Assembly: GCA_032027145.1 (NCBI GenBank)
Contig: JAVSMP010000001.1
Span: 1,950,903-2,014,902 of the forward strand
From: Ignavibacterium sp.
Lineage (GTDB): Bacteria > Bacteroidota > Ignavibacteria > Ignavibacteriales > Ignavibacteriaceae
Length of the DNA: 64,000 bases
Reading direction: 5' to 3'
This document shows, in pieces, positions 17,049 to 26,186 of this stretch. The position numbers were made by a program, and so were the translations under genes. Every line of letters starts with the position of its first letter. Position 1 is the first letter of the stretch. The notes under the pieces were generated by a model. That model was not told the origin of the DNA, made no database searches, and worked only from the letters and a program-made list of their open reading frames with translations.

Positions 17049-18677
17049 TTGAAAAACTATCTAATTTCCATTTTCAAAGAAGCAGAATCCGAGATACCTG
17101 CTTTAAAAGAAATTCCAATTACTTTTGAAAAACCTAAACTTGCCGAACATGGTGATATTTCTACAAATGCGGCAATGCTGCTTTCAAAAAAACTTAAAAA
17201 CAATCCACGAGCTATAGCTCAACAAATATTAGATTCATTAAAAATAAACCCAGAAGTAATTTTTAAAACTGAAATTGCCGGACCAGGCTTTATCAACTTC
17301 TTCTTTACAAAGGAATACGTTACATACATCGTAAAAAAAATTCTTGATAAAAAAGAAAATTTCGGGAAATCAGAAAAACATGCCGGTAAGAAGGCAAATG
17401 TTGAATTTGTTTCTGCAAATCCTACCGGACCATTAACAGTTGGACATGGACGCAATGCTGTTGTAGGTGATACTGTAGCAAATCTTTTAGAGTGGGTTGG
17501 ATATGATGTTGATCGTGAGTATTATTTTAATAATGCCGGCAGACAAATGCGGGTTTTAGGCGATTCTGTTAAACTAAGATATTTAGAAACCATTGGTGAG
17601 CAAATCTCTTTTCCTGATGATTATTATCAAGGCGAATATATAAAAGAGATTGCAATGCATTTGTATATCAAATACGGAAATTCAATTAAGAATGAAGACC
17701 CCGAAGGAATCTTTAAGGACACTGCAGAAAATGAAATTTTCTTTGATATAAAAAAATCTTTGGAAAATCTTGGCATTGTTCATAAAATATTTTTTAACGA
17801 GAATACATTATACCAGGAAGGAAAGATTACTGAGCTTTTGGATTATTTCAATGCTCATAATCTAACTTATGAAAAGGATGGAGCAGTATGGTTAAAATTG
17901 AAATCACTTGGTCAGCCTGAAGACAAAGTAATTATTAAAAGTACCGGCGAGCCTACTTACCGCCTGCCTGATATTGCATATCACGCAGTAAAAATTAATC
18001 GTGGATATGATTTGTTAATTGATGTTTTCGGTTCAGACCATAATGCTACTTATCCCGATGTTATGGCAGGGCTTAAAGCTTTAGGGTTAGATTCTGAAAA
18101 AGTAAAAGTGATGATCCAGCAGTTTGTTACAATTATGGATGGAAATGAAGTTGTAAAAATGTCAACAAGAAAAGCTAATTACATAACTCTTGATGAATTG
18201 AACAGTGAAGTTGGTAAAGATGCTGTAAGATATTTTTTTAATATGCGTAATATCAATTCGCATATGGTTTTTGATTTATCAATAGCCAAAAAGAAATCGG
18301 ATGAAAATCCGGTTTTCTATGTTCAATATGCACACGCAAGAATATTTTCAATATTAAATCGTGTAAAAGAAGTTCAGTTGGAAATCTCAATTAATAACCT
18401 TGATCTTCTTGTACACGAAGATGAACAGCATTTAATCAAAACCCTTTTTCAATTTGAAGAAGAAGTTGAAATAAGCGCCGATGGTTTAGAGACCCATAGA
18501 ATTTGTTCTTATTTATATGAGCTTGCAGCAGCATATCATCGTTTTAACAAATCCTGCAGGATACTTGGGACTGAGACTAAATTGGCTGAGGCACGATTAG
18601 CTTTGTCTTATGCAGCGATGATTGTTATAAAAAACGGATTAAGTATTCTTGGTGTTTCAGCACCTGAAGAGATGTAA
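17049..18677 (+). CDS. argS: Arginyl-tRNA synthetase
   Basis: This class I synthetase charges tRNA-Arg. Seen: an N-terminal Add-1-type domain (HGDISTNAAMLLSKKL), the HIGH-equivalent VSANPTGPLTVGHGRNAVVGD where the first His is Thr130 (T-V-G-H133), the KMSKS-equivalent VKMSTRKANYITLDEL, and a C-terminal DALR anticodon-binding domain (YAHARIFSILNRV...YELAAAYHRF). The 542-residue length fits the shorter bacterial ArgRS forms. The start is TTG 17049 without an obvious ribosome site, 7 nt after rsfS, so coupling is likely. Confidence 0.96.
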   Translation: MKNYLISIFKEAESEIPALKEIPITFEKPKLAEHGDISTNAAMLLSKKLKNNPRAIAQQILDSLKINPEVIFKTEIAGPGFINFFFTKEYVTYIVKKILDKKENFGKSEKHAGKKANVEFVSANPTGPLTVGHGRNAVVGDTVANLLEWVGYDVDREYYFNNAGRQMRVLGDSVKLRYLETIGEQISFPDDYYQGEYIKEIAMHLYIKYGNSIKNEDPEGIFKDTAENEIFFDIKKSLENLGIVHKIFFNENTLYQEGKITELLDYFNAHNLTYEKDGAVWLKLKSLGQPEDKVIIKSTGEPTYRLPDIAYHAVKINRGYDLLIDVFGSDHNATYPDVMAGLKALGLDSEKVKVMIQQFVTIMDGNEVVKMSTRKANYITLDELNSEVGKDAVRYFFNMRNINSHMVFDLSIAKKKSDENPVFYVQYAHARIFSILNRVKEVQLEISINNLDLLVHEDEQHLIKTLFQFEEEVEISADGLETHRICSYLYELAAAYHRFNKSCRILGTETKLAEARLALSYAAMIVIKNGLSILGVSAPEEM

Positions 18678-18678
18678 T

Positions 18679-19377
18679 TTAACCTGCTAAAGCAATTGAT
18701 GCAGCAAATAGTTTTTTAGCTCCTGCTTCAAGCAATACTCTTCCGCATTCAGAAATTGTTGCACCTGTTGTAATAACATCATCTATTATCAGAATAGATT
18801 TATCAGATACTTTTTTCTTATTTGTTACCTTAAATGCTCCATGAATATTTTCTTCACGTTCAATAATATTAAGTGCAGTTTGAGACTCAGTATATTTACT
18901 TCGTTTGACAGCTGTTTTACTCAGTTTAATTCCTGCCGATTTATTTATCCCTTTAGCAATATAATATGATTGATTATATCCCCGTTCAGTTTCCTTTAAC
19001 TTGTGCAAAGGAATTGGAATTATAATGTCAAATAGCCAATTAGGTCTTCGGGTGGAAATTTTGTTTGCAATAATTTCTCCAAAAAATAATCCTGTGCGAA
19101 ATTTATTTTCATATTTAAGTGAATGAATTGCGTGCTGTAGTTCTTTGTCTTTTTCAAACAAGAATGGAGAGAATAAATCAGATATTATTTTTTTATCTGC
19201 AAATTTTCTATCGAATTCAATCTGCAGTCTTAAATCATCAATTTCGTTAATTCTTGCAAAGCAAATGTTGCAAAGAGATTTTTCTAATGTCTTTAATTTA
19301 CTTTTACAAGAACAGCAAAATCTGGGCAGTATCAAATCCCAAACCGAAAGCGCGTGGTTATTAAGCGAACCAAACAT
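18679..19377 (-). CDS. ComF/ComFC-family phosphoribosyltransferase-like protein
   Basis: Amphipathic ComF-type proteins combine an N-terminal zinc ribbon with a phosphoribosyltransferase fold; ComFC acts in DNA uptake during competence and homologues occur widely. Seen: Cys21/22/24 and Cys36/39 (RFCCSCKS and LCNICFAR) and the PRPP-binding motif SILIIDDVITTGATISE near the C terminus. I chose ATG 19377, 2 nt after the upstream gene's stop codon, giving 232 residues; an in-frame ATG at 19413 would overlap that gene. It converges with argS, 1 nt apart. A competence role here is inferred. Confidence 0.88.
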   Translation of the reverse strand: MFGSLNNHALSVWDLILPRFCCSCKSKLKTLEKSLCNICFARINEIDDLRLQIEFDRKFADKKIISDLFSPFLFEKDKELQHAIHSLKYENKFRTGLFFGEIIANKISTRRPNWLFDIIIPIPLHKLKETERGYNQSYYIAKGINKSAGIKLSKTAVKRSKYTESQTALNIIEREENIHGAFKVTNKKKVSDKSILIIDDVITTGATISECGRVLLEAGAKKLFAASIALAG

Positions 19378-19379
19378 AA

Positions 19380-21518
19380 CTAAAGCATACCCGATCTTTT
19401 TCTTATAAACCATTCCAATGAAAACAGAACTATTATCAAAATCAGCAATACCTCATTGGACCAAAGTCTGATTTCTGAAGTTAAAATTTTCTCTTTCGAA
19501 AGATCCTGATTTGTTCGTATCAAATCTTCAATCAATTTATCCGTGCTTGTGTTTAGATATGTTTTACCATTTGTCTCATTACTAAGCTGCTCTAGAAATT
19601 CAAAATTCATTCTGCTTTCCAGTAATTCCAGATCAACATCACCAACATTAAATGTTCCGTTATCAGACCCAATATTTCTTTTATCAAACAATACCTGACC
19701 TGAAAACTTATAATCGCCACTTTTAGTTAATAGTACACTACCTTCATATAATCCATTACCTATAGAGCTTAAAATGATTTCATCATGATATTCGGGACCA
19801 GAAATGTTTAATTTTATTTCTGCATCACTTAATGGATTAAATAGGTCATCATAAACCTGTCCAGTGAACTCAATCGGCTCTCCAACAGCATAGAATTTTT
19901 TTGAAGTTTTTATCTTAATCTTTTTATCTTCATCAGGTGCATTTAACCATCTGTTTGAGCTTAGAAGAAAATTATCAAATAACTTATTATTTTTTTGAGC
20001 GGTTTGTAATTTCCATCTCCAAATTTCACTTCCCAAAACCACTATAGAACGTTTTGAGCCGAGATTTTTTGTAACGACTAAAGGATTATTCCTTGGCTGT
20101 CCATTAACCAGAGTTTTTACAATTACCTTGCTTTCAGGTTTAACTTTAATATTTGAAAGTGCCTGAGGTATTGGCGGCAAATTATTCCAGTCATTTTTCG
20201 TAGAATGATTTAAGAGCGGATTAGATAATTCGTTAAACTCCGGATTTGGTTGAACCTGTAAAAAATTGTTTTCAATTTGAGTTACTGAAACTGGAAGTAA
20301 ATCTTCAACCGCCTTTAATTTTGATGGTGATACATCAGAGGAAAGTAATAAAAACAATGGAATGTTTTTAGTTTTAAGTTTATTAAACACCTTTGTAAGA
20401 AATCCATTTTCAGAGTTTTGGTTTGGATAATCAATTAAATAAATAATATCTGCACTATCTAACAAAAGATTTTGGTTTTGTTCCAAAAATCTACTTGGTG
20501 AAACCTGAGTTAAAGTGTTTACTTTTAAATTTGGGTCTTCTGTAAGAGAATTTTTAATAAAAGTTAAATCAGCGCTTGGTGATCCGGCTATTAGCAGAAT
20601 ATTAATTTTATTATCAAGTATGTTTATAAAAAAACTTTTATTATTATTAAGAACAGACGCTTCTCCATCAAGAGCATTTACCTTTAACTGGATTTTTTTT
20701 TCACCGCTTTCAACTGATGTATATTCAAATGAAACTGAGTTAACCCCGCTTTTATCAAGAATAATATTTTTTTGTGAAACAAGATTTGATCCTTCAAAAA
20801 GACTGGTAGAAATACTTTTACCTGCAAATCCATTGTTGGTAATGGTTGCATTTATTGTTGTTGGAGTTTGAGCATAGATATAATCATTAAACAAAACATT
20901 TTTTAATTCAATATCTTTTTTTCTTGAACTATCACCCACAGCTAAATTAAAAAATGGAATTCCCAAACGTTGGGCACTGTAAAAAGGTGTAGAACCATCT
21001 GTAATTACCCCATCAGATACAATTGTAATTGTGGAAATATTATCATCGGAGTTTTTTACATTCTCGATGATCTGAGCAAAGTTAGTGGAGGGTTCAGTGA
21101 AGTTAAGATTGTCAAGACTATCAGTTTTAACTGCAGTTATTTCCGAGCCGAAACTAAAAAATTTTTTTTCCCCTCTTACATCTGCATTTATTATCTCATC
21201 AATAAAATGATTAACAACTTCTGTCCGGCTGCTTCCGTCTTTAATTTGCATTGATTTACTATTATCAATAAAAAAGAGACTTACAGGTGGCAGGATTTTT
21301 TTTTCAATAAGGACAAGAGTTGGTTCAAAAATAATGAATACAAGTAATGTTAAAGCAAGGATTCTTACAAAAACCAGAAGAAGCCTTCGTAATCTGCTGA
21401 CAGGTGGAAGTGTATATTTATAAACGTACGTTGAATAAGCAATTACTATCAGCAGACTTATGATAAAAAATACTAGATTAAATGAGAGTGTAAGATTTAT
21501 ATTTTCATAACCGAACAT
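19380..21518 (-). CDS. Membrane protein with von Willebrand factor A-like domain
   Basis: The 712-residue protein begins with two membrane helices (about residues 12-32 and 46-70). A VWA-like domain follows with the metal-site motif DNSKS (85-89) and TIVSDGVITDG. Then come immunoglobulin/CARDB-like beta segments, a Rossmann/amidotransferase-like region (NILLIAGSPSADLTFI, then IIYLIDYPNQ), a second beta domain and a C-terminal helix (VLLILIIVLFSLEWFIRKR). This layout matches BatA-related membrane proteins that are widespread but uncharacterised in Bacteroidota. It lies between surE and the comF-like gene in one minus-strand operon. Confidence 0.78.
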   Translation of the reverse strand: MFGYENINLTLSFNLVFFIISLLIVIAYSTYVYKYTLPPVSRLRRLLLVFVRILALTLLVFIIFEPTLVLIEKKILPPVSLFFIDNSKSMQIKDGSSRTEVVNHFIDEIINADVRGEKKFFSFGSEITAVKTDSLDNLNFTEPSTNFAQIIENVKNSDDNISTITIVSDGVITDGSTPFYSAQRLGIPFFNLAVGDSSRKKDIELKNVLFNDYIYAQTPTTINATITNNGFAGKSISTSLFEGSNLVSQKNIILDKSGVNSVSFEYTSVESGEKKIQLKVNALDGEASVLNNNKSFFINILDNKINILLIAGSPSADLTFIKNSLTEDPNLKVNTLTQVSPSRFLEQNQNLLLDSADIIYLIDYPNQNSENGFLTKVFNKLKTKNIPLFLLLSSDVSPSKLKAVEDLLPVSVTQIENNFLQVQPNPEFNELSNPLLNHSTKNDWNNLPPIPQALSNIKVKPESKVIVKTLVNGQPRNNPLVVTKNLGSKRSIVVLGSEIWRWKLQTAQKNNKLFDNFLLSSNRWLNAPDEDKKIKIKTSKKFYAVGEPIEFTGQVYDDLFNPLSDAEIKLNISGPEYHDEIILSSIGNGLYEGSVLLTKSGDYKFSGQVLFDKRNIGSDNGTFNVGDVDLELLESRMNFEFLEQLSNETNGKTYLNTSTDKLIEDLIRTNQDLSKEKILTSEIRLWSNEVLLILIIVLFSLEWFIRKRSGML

Positions 21519-21529
21519 TATAAATCAAG

Positions 21530-22303
21530 TTACCTTCCATTCAATAAATTTTCAATTTTCCAGCTCTGCATTTGATCAAAAGTATTATAATCGGTAAGAT
21601 CAAAATGAATAGGTGTTATCGAAACATAATTATTTTTTATAGCAGCCTGATCAAGATCAGGATTAATATCTACAGCCATTAAACTGCCGGTAAGCCAATA
21701 ATAATTTCTGCCATAAGGATCAATTCTTTTTTCATAAGTGTCATCCCACTTGGATTTACCTTGTTTAGTAAGAACTATTCCTTTGATTTCTTTTTCAGGG
21801 AGATTAGGTACATTAACATTTAGCATTGTACCCAAAGGAAGTTTTCTTTTATAAACTTCCTGAGCAAGATGTTTTGCGATTTTTGCCGCATAAGAAAAAT
21901 CCAATACCCGATAACTTGCAACAGAAATTGCAATAGAAGGTACCTCCATTATTGCCCCTTCGCGTGCTGCTGAAACTGTTCCTGAGTATATAATATTTAT
22001 TGCAGTATTCGATCCGTGATTTATTCCAGAAATAACCAAATCAGGCGGAACAGCCATAAGATTTCTTATTCCTATTTTAATGCAATCAGCTGGTGTTCCA
22101 TCAACAGCATAGCCGAAAAAACTTCCATTTTTCTGATACTCAAAAACCCGTAAAGGTGTTTGCATCGTTATTGCATGACCTACTGCGCTTTGTTCTTTAT
22201 GAGGAGCAACAACTGTTACTTCTGCAATTTCTTTTAATGCTTCAGCCAAAGAGTGAATTCCTGCCGAATCGATTCCATCGTCGTTTGAAACTAAAATCCT
22301 CAA
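21530..22303 (-). CDS. surE: 5'/3'-nucleotidase SurE
   Basis: SurE dephosphorylates nucleoside monophosphates in stationary phase and stress. The N-terminal metal site MRILVSNDDGIDSAGI (paired aspartates), VVAPHKEQSAVGHAIT and SGINHGSNTAINIIYSGTV are the full set of family motifs. The 257-residue length is normal. It heads the minus-strand operon surE - VWA membrane protein - comF-like, with an 11-nt gap to the next gene. Confidence 0.97.
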   Translation of the reverse strand: MRILVSNDDGIDSAGIHSLAEALKEIAEVTVVAPHKEQSAVGHAITMQTPLRVFEYQKNGSFFGYAVDGTPADCIKIGIRNLMAVPPDLVISGINHGSNTAINIIYSGTVSAAREGAIMEVPSIAISVASYRVLDFSYAAKIAKHLAQEVYKRKLPLGTMLNVNVPNLPEKEIKGIVLTKQGKSKWDDTYEKRIDPYGRNYYWLTGSLMAVDINPDLDQAAIKNNYVSITPIHFDLTDYNTFDQMQSWKIENLLNGR

Positions 22304-22424
22304 TTTTTTCCTTTTTTAATTTTTTTGATGCGGCAATATAGTATTAACACAAATCTCCAACAATTTAAGTTTATTTGACTTGATATATCATTTATAAAGA
22401 TTGATTAAATTAACCCGAAAGAAA

Positions 22425-23159
22425 ATGTTTATTCTTAAACCATACATATTTAACAAATTTCCGGAGCTGATTTTTGGATTCAGTACCATTATTTCCAAAA
22501 ATGCCAAACCTCCTTTTTATTTTAATCTTTCTTTTTCAGTTGGTGATGATAAAATAATTGTTGAGCAAAACCGCAAAGAGTTTTTGGAACAAATAGGATT
22601 AACCGAAAATTCTGTAAGCTTTCAAAGACAAATTCATTCAGATATAATTAAAACAGTTAATCACAGCGGAGATTGCGGACAGAGTGATGCATTGATTACT
22701 AATAAAACAGGACTTGGATTGGCAGTTATCATTGCTGATTGTACACCAATATTTATTTATGATAACCAAAATAAAGTAATTGCAGCAGTTCATGCCGGTT
22801 GGAGAGGTACTGAACAAAATATTTTAGGTAAGACACTGTATCAGCTCTCAAAAGAATTTAATTCAATACCTAAAGATCTTAATGTTTATGTTGGACCGTC
22901 AATTTCACAAAACAATTATGAAGTAGGTGAAGAAGTTGCAGAAAAGTTTGAGAAAAAGTATTTGATCAGATCTGATAAAAAACACTTACTTGATGTAAGC
23001 GGTGCGAATTATGATACTTTGCTGGAGTTTGGAATTCCTAAAGTTCAAATACAAAGATCAGTCCTTTGTACATTTGAATATAGAGAATTATTTCATTCTT
23101 ACAGACGTGATGGAAATCTTTCCGGCAGGTCTATTGGTGTAATTGCAATTAGGGATTAA
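22425..23159 (+). CDS. pgeF: PgeF/YfiH-family polyphenol oxidase (laccase-domain) protein
   Basis: Members of this family (YfiH/LACC1) are described as peptidoglycan editing factors and purine-nucleoside-active enzymes. The metal and catalytic signature is present: IADCTPIFIYD followed by AAVHAGWRGTEQNIL, plus FQRQIHSDII and the C-terminal LCTFEYRELFHSYRRDG. I start at ATG 22425 (244 residues), since an in-frame TTG at 22401 would prepend a non-conserved stretch. It is divergent from surE. Enzyme specificity is not readable. Confidence 0.92.
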   Translation: MFILKPYIFNKFPELIFGFSTIISKNAKPPFYFNLSFSVGDDKIIVEQNRKEFLEQIGLTENSVSFQRQIHSDIIKTVNHSGDCGQSDALITNKTGLGLAVIIADCTPIFIYDNQNKVIAAVHAGWRGTEQNILGKTLYQLSKEFNSIPKDLNVYVGPSISQNNYEVGEEVAEKFEKKYLIRSDKKHLLDVSGANYDTLLEFGIPKVQIQRSVLCTFEYRELFHSYRRDGNLSGRSIGVIAIRD

Positions 23160-23296
23160 GCAAAGAGATTGCAACAATTTTACCGGAGTAATTTTTTGTT
23201 AGCTATGATTTATTAAAATTAAATCTTTGCTAAAAATTGGATTAAATAATTTAACAGTAACCTTAAAACATTAAAGAATCTGATAAAGTAAATATG

Positions 23297-23304
23297 TAAT
23301 TTTG
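23297..23304 (+). promoter_or_regulatory. Candidate -7 element (TAATTTTG) of the fol cluster
   Basis: This octamer matches TAnnTTTG and lies 23 nt before the folB start codon. No convincing -33 TTTG is found. The rest of the 168-nt gap after the previous gene shows nothing else. Confidence 0.35.
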
Positions 23305-23327
23305 ATTCAATAATTTTCAGGAAACTT

Positions 23328-23705
23328 ATGCAAAATATCATTCGCATTAAAAAAGCAGCATTTTATGGTTATCACGGTGTTATGAGTGAAGAACAGAGTG
23401 TTGGTGGTAAATTTGAAGCTGATGTTGATATTTATACTAATTTTGCTAATGCTGCAAAACATGATTCATTACACGAAACTATAGACTATCAAAAAGTTTA
23501 CAAAGTGCTTTATCATCTTGCATTGGAGCAGAAGTATTATTTAATTGAATCTGTTGCTGATAAAATTGCTGATGAACTATTAAATAAATTTTCAGAGATT
23601 GATAAGATTGCTGTAAGAGTCAGAAAAAATAATCCTCCCCTTGGCGGTGTGGTTGATTGTGTAGAAGTTGAAGTTATCAAAGACAGGGATGATCTAAAAA
23701 ATTGA
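23328..23705 (+). CDS. folB: Dihydroneopterin aldolase
   Basis: FolB converts 7,8-dihydroneopterin to 6-hydroxymethyl-dihydropterin in folate synthesis. The 125 residues show the family opening IRIKKAAFYGYHGVMSEEQ, the LHETIDYQKVYKVL segment with the pterin-site glutamate region, the LIESVADKIADEL motif and the closing KNNPPLGGVVDCVEVEV. The sequence runs directly into folK: its TGA stop shares one base with folK's ATG (TGATG), a sign of coupled translation. AGGA precedes the ATG. Confidence 0.96.
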   Translation: MQNIIRIKKAAFYGYHGVMSEEQSVGGKFEADVDIYTNFANAAKHDSLHETIDYQKVYKVLYHLALEQKYYLIESVADKIADELLNKFSEIDKIAVRVRKNNPPLGGVVDCVEVEVIKDRDDLKN

Positions 23706-24241
23706 TGTCTGAAAAATTAAATATTGCATTTATTGGTTTAGGCAGTAATATTGGTAATCGTCTTGAAAATTTACAACGGTCTGTTTCGTGCATAAGGCTT
23801 TTGGATAATACAAAAGTTAAATCTGTATCCTCAGTTTATGAAACATTACCATTTGGAAAAATAAAACAATCTGATTTTTATAACGCAGTTATTAAAATAG
23901 AAACAGAATATAAACCAAAGGAATTGCTGAAGGAATTAAAAAAAATTGAAAAAAAAATCGGCAGAGTTAAAAGACAAAGATGGGGTCCAAGGGAAATTGA
24001 TCTGGATATTTTAATATTTAATGATTTAATTTTATCGGATGAAATTATAACTTTACCGCATAAAGGTATTATTTATCGTGATTTTGTGCTTGTTCCATTA
24101 GTTGAAATTGAACCCGGACTTATCAACCCGGTTTATAATAAAAGATATAAAGACTTTATTGATGAACTTGAAAATAAATATATAACTAAAAAATTGTCTG
24201 ATAAACTTATTATGGAAAATATAAATCTTGGCTGTATCTGA
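23705..24241 (+). CDS. folK: HPPK (6-hydroxymethyl-dihydropterin pyrophosphokinase)
   Basis: FolK transfers pyrophosphate from ATP to hydroxymethyl-dihydropterin, the next folate step after FolB. Seen: IAFIGLGSNIGNRLENL, then KRQRWGPREIDLDILIF (the family signature with metal-binding aspartates), and LPHKGIIYRDFVLVPLVEIEP. I start at ATG 23705 overlapping the folB stop codon, giving 178 residues. The kinase gene downstream overlaps its 3' end by 14 nt. Confidence 0.96.
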   Translation: MSEKLNIAFIGLGSNIGNRLENLQRSVSCIRLLDNTKVKSVSSVYETLPFGKIKQSDFYNAVIKIETEYKPKELLKELKKIEKKIGRVKRQRWGPREIDLDILIFNDLILSDEIITLPHKGIIYRDFVLVPLVEIEPGLINPVYNKRYKDFIDELENKYITKKLSDKLIMENINLGCI

Positions 24242-24887
24242 AGAAATCAAATATATTGCTGTAGAGGGTGTAATTGGTGCCGGAAAAACAGCACTTGCAA
24301 AAAAACTAAAAGCACGTTTAGAAGCAAAACTTATTCTTGAACAATTTGAAGCAAATCCATTCCTTGAAAACTTTTATAATGACAGAAAAAGATATGCTTT
24401 TCAAACTCAGATGTTTTTTTTAATTAACAGGTTCAAACAGCAGGAAGAGTTAAATCAGGAAGACCTGTTTAGTAATTTTATTATTTGCGATTACATTTTT
24501 GATAAGGATAAAATATTTGCTTATTTAAATCTTTCGGCTGAAGAACTAAAACTCTATGAATCAGTGTTTCCACTATTATTAAGAAATCTCAGAAAACCTG
24601 ATCTGGTTGTTTATTTACAATCCAGTGTGGATAGACTGATGTTTAATATAAAAAAACGCAGCAGAAGTATTGAGAGAAATCTGTCCAGAAATTATATTGA
24701 AGAATTGAGCGAAGCATACAACCACTTTTTTTTCAGATATAATTCAACTCCGCTCTTGATCGTTAATTCATCAGAAATTGATTTTGTTAATAATGACAGT
24801 GATTTTGAAGAATTATTCAGAGAGATTTTCAGAGCAGAACGCGGACCAATTGAGTACTTTAATCCTGAGAGAAAATTATCTGGTTAG
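24228..24887 (+). CDS. Deoxynucleoside kinase (dNK family)
   Basis: This 219-residue protein phosphorylates deoxynucleosides in salvage. Seen: P-loop VEGVIGAGKTALAKKL near the N terminus, QTQMFFLINRFKQQEE, the DYIFDKDKIFA motif equivalent to the DRS/ERS region, and the C-terminal LID arginines KKRSRSIERN. The start TTG 24228 overlaps folK by 14 nt. Fusion-like proximity to folK is seen in several Bacteroidota; that is recollection rather than something tested here. Whether it prefers deoxyadenosine, deoxyguanosine or another base is unclear. Confidence 0.9.
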   Translation: MAVSEEIKYIAVEGVIGAGKTALAKKLKARLEAKLILEQFEANPFLENFYNDRKRYAFQTQMFFLINRFKQQEELNQEDLFSNFIICDYIFDKDKIFAYLNLSAEELKLYESVFPLLLRNLRKPDLVVYLQSSVDRLMFNIKKRSRSIERNLSRNYIEELSEAYNHFFFRYNSTPLLIVNSSEIDFVNNDSDFEELFREIFRAERGPIEYFNPERKLSG

Positions 24888-24890
24888 AAT

Positions 24891-25085
24891 ATGCTTAAAC
24901 TGATTTTATATTTTTTACTGTTTTATATTATATTCAGATTGATTTATACAATGCTGAGAAACTTTTTTAGTACTAAAAGCAATACTAACATTAAATCAAA
25001 TCCGGTAAAACGAAAATCAAAATTTGAAGATATTGAAGAAGCTAAGTATATAGAAATTAAACCAAGTGATGAGGAAAAGAAGTGA
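24891..25085 (+). CDS. Small single-pass membrane protein (DUF4834-like)
   Basis: The 64-residue protein has one hydrophobic helix at residues 2-22 (LKLILYFLLFYIIFRLIYTML) followed by a charged cytosolic tail rich in Lys/Glu/Asn, ending with IEEAKYIEIKPSDEEKK. The shape and the closing EDIEEAKYIEI look like the DUF4834 family of Bacteroidota. It sits 3 nt after the kinase and 6 nt before the glycosyltransferase, so it belongs to the operon. The function is unknown. Confidence 0.7.
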   Translation: MLKLILYFLLFYIIFRLIYTMLRNFFSTKSNTNIKSNPVKRKSKFEDIEEAKYIEIKPSDEEKK

Positions 25086-25091
25086 TTTAAT

Positions 25092-26186
25092 ATGGCTCAT
25101 AGTTCAGCTCTGTCAAAAATAATTTTATCATTCCTCAAAAAGTATTATTCAATAAAAGAAAATAACAATTGTGATTTAGGTGAAGTAAGAAAAGTTCTGA
25201 TTGTAAGACAACATAATCAACTTGGTGATATGCTGGCATCAGTTTCGTTATTTCGTGCAATAAAAGAAAAGTATAAGGATTCAAAATTATTTTTAATAGT
25301 CAGTCCGGTAAACAAAGCTGCTGTAATCAAAAATAAATATGTAGATGGTTTTTTTGTTTTTGATAAGCCGAAAGTTTTTCTTCCGATAAGATTTATTAAA
25401 TTCATCAGATATTTACGTCAGGGGTTTGATGTTGTTATTGTACCTTCAACAGTTTCTGTTTCATTTACAAGTAATTTAATTTCAAGAATATCCAAAAGCC
25501 GTATTAGAATTGGTGTTAAAAATCTTGATGGTAAGGAAAACGAAAGCTCATTCTTTTTTGATCAAAGAATAGAACTTGATTGGAGGAAAGAACCAGATTC
25601 AAATGTAGCTGATTTTATTCTCGATATTGTTCGACCTTTCGGAATAACTACAAATGATTATAGCAGTAATATAGCGTTTGATGATAATGATCTTGATACT
25701 GCAAGGAATTTTGTTAATAAAATTATGATGGATAAGCAGTCTCGTTTGATTGGTATTCATGTCGGTGCAGGTAAACCTCAGAATAAGTGGTCATTAAACA
25801 AATATATTAAACTTGTTGAGTTGCTTGAAAAAAATTATAAATGTTGTTTTTATATAACCGGTTCAAAGTTTGACAAAGAAGAACTTAATTATGTTAAAGA
25901 AAAATCTAAAGTTACAATTCATCAATACTTGAATCATTCAATTCCTGAAGTGGCTGCACTTATTTCAATTTCTGATTTATACGTAACAAATGATACTGGG
26001 TTAATGCACGTAGCAGGTACTACACAAACTCCGCAAATTTCTCTTTTTGGTCAAACAAACCCATTCAATTGGGCACCCTATGGTAAAGACAAAATATTTT
26101 TAAGAAAATCTGACTTAATAGATGATATTGAAACTGAAGATGTTTTTGAGATTTGTAAACTTCTTTTAAACAAATCTGATGGATAA
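25092..26186 (+). CDS. Glycosyltransferase family 9 (heptosyltransferase-like)
   Basis: GT9 enzymes include the ADP-heptose transferases of lipopolysaccharide core synthesis. In these 364 residues the N-terminal VLIVRQHNQLGDMLASVSLFRAIKEKY and the C-terminal VTNDTGLMHVAGTTQTPQISLFGQTNPFNWAPYG are family motifs (sugar-nucleotide binding around the conserved DTG..H). It is predicted to act on the cytosolic face of the inner membrane. Its end overlaps the Ppx/GppA start by 8 nt. The sugar and acceptor are unknown. Confidence 0.9.
   Translation: MAHSSALSKIILSFLKKYYSIKENNNCDLGEVRKVLIVRQHNQLGDMLASVSLFRAIKEKYKDSKLFLIVSPVNKAAVIKNKYVDGFFVFDKPKVFLPIRFIKFIRYLRQGFDVVIVPSTVSVSFTSNLISRISKSRIRIGVKNLDGKENESSFFFDQRIELDWRKEPDSNVADFILDIVRPFGITTNDYSSNIAFDDNDLDTARNFVNKIMMDKQSRLIGIHVGAGKPQNKWSLNKYIKLVELLEKNYKCCFYITGSKFDKEELNYVKEKSKVTIHQYLNHSIPEVAALISISDLYVTNDTGLMHVAGTTQTPQISLFGQTNPFNWAPYGKDKIFLRKSDLIDDIETEDVFEICKLLLNKSDG

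Noticed and set aside
20515-21254. Open frames on the plus strand within the VWA membrane protein
   Set aside because: They are antisense to a coherent 712-residue protein and have no recognisable features.
22375-22398. TTGACT and TATAAA as a sigma70 promoter for the pgeF-like gene
   Set aside because: The spacing is only 12 nt, far below the usual 16-18.
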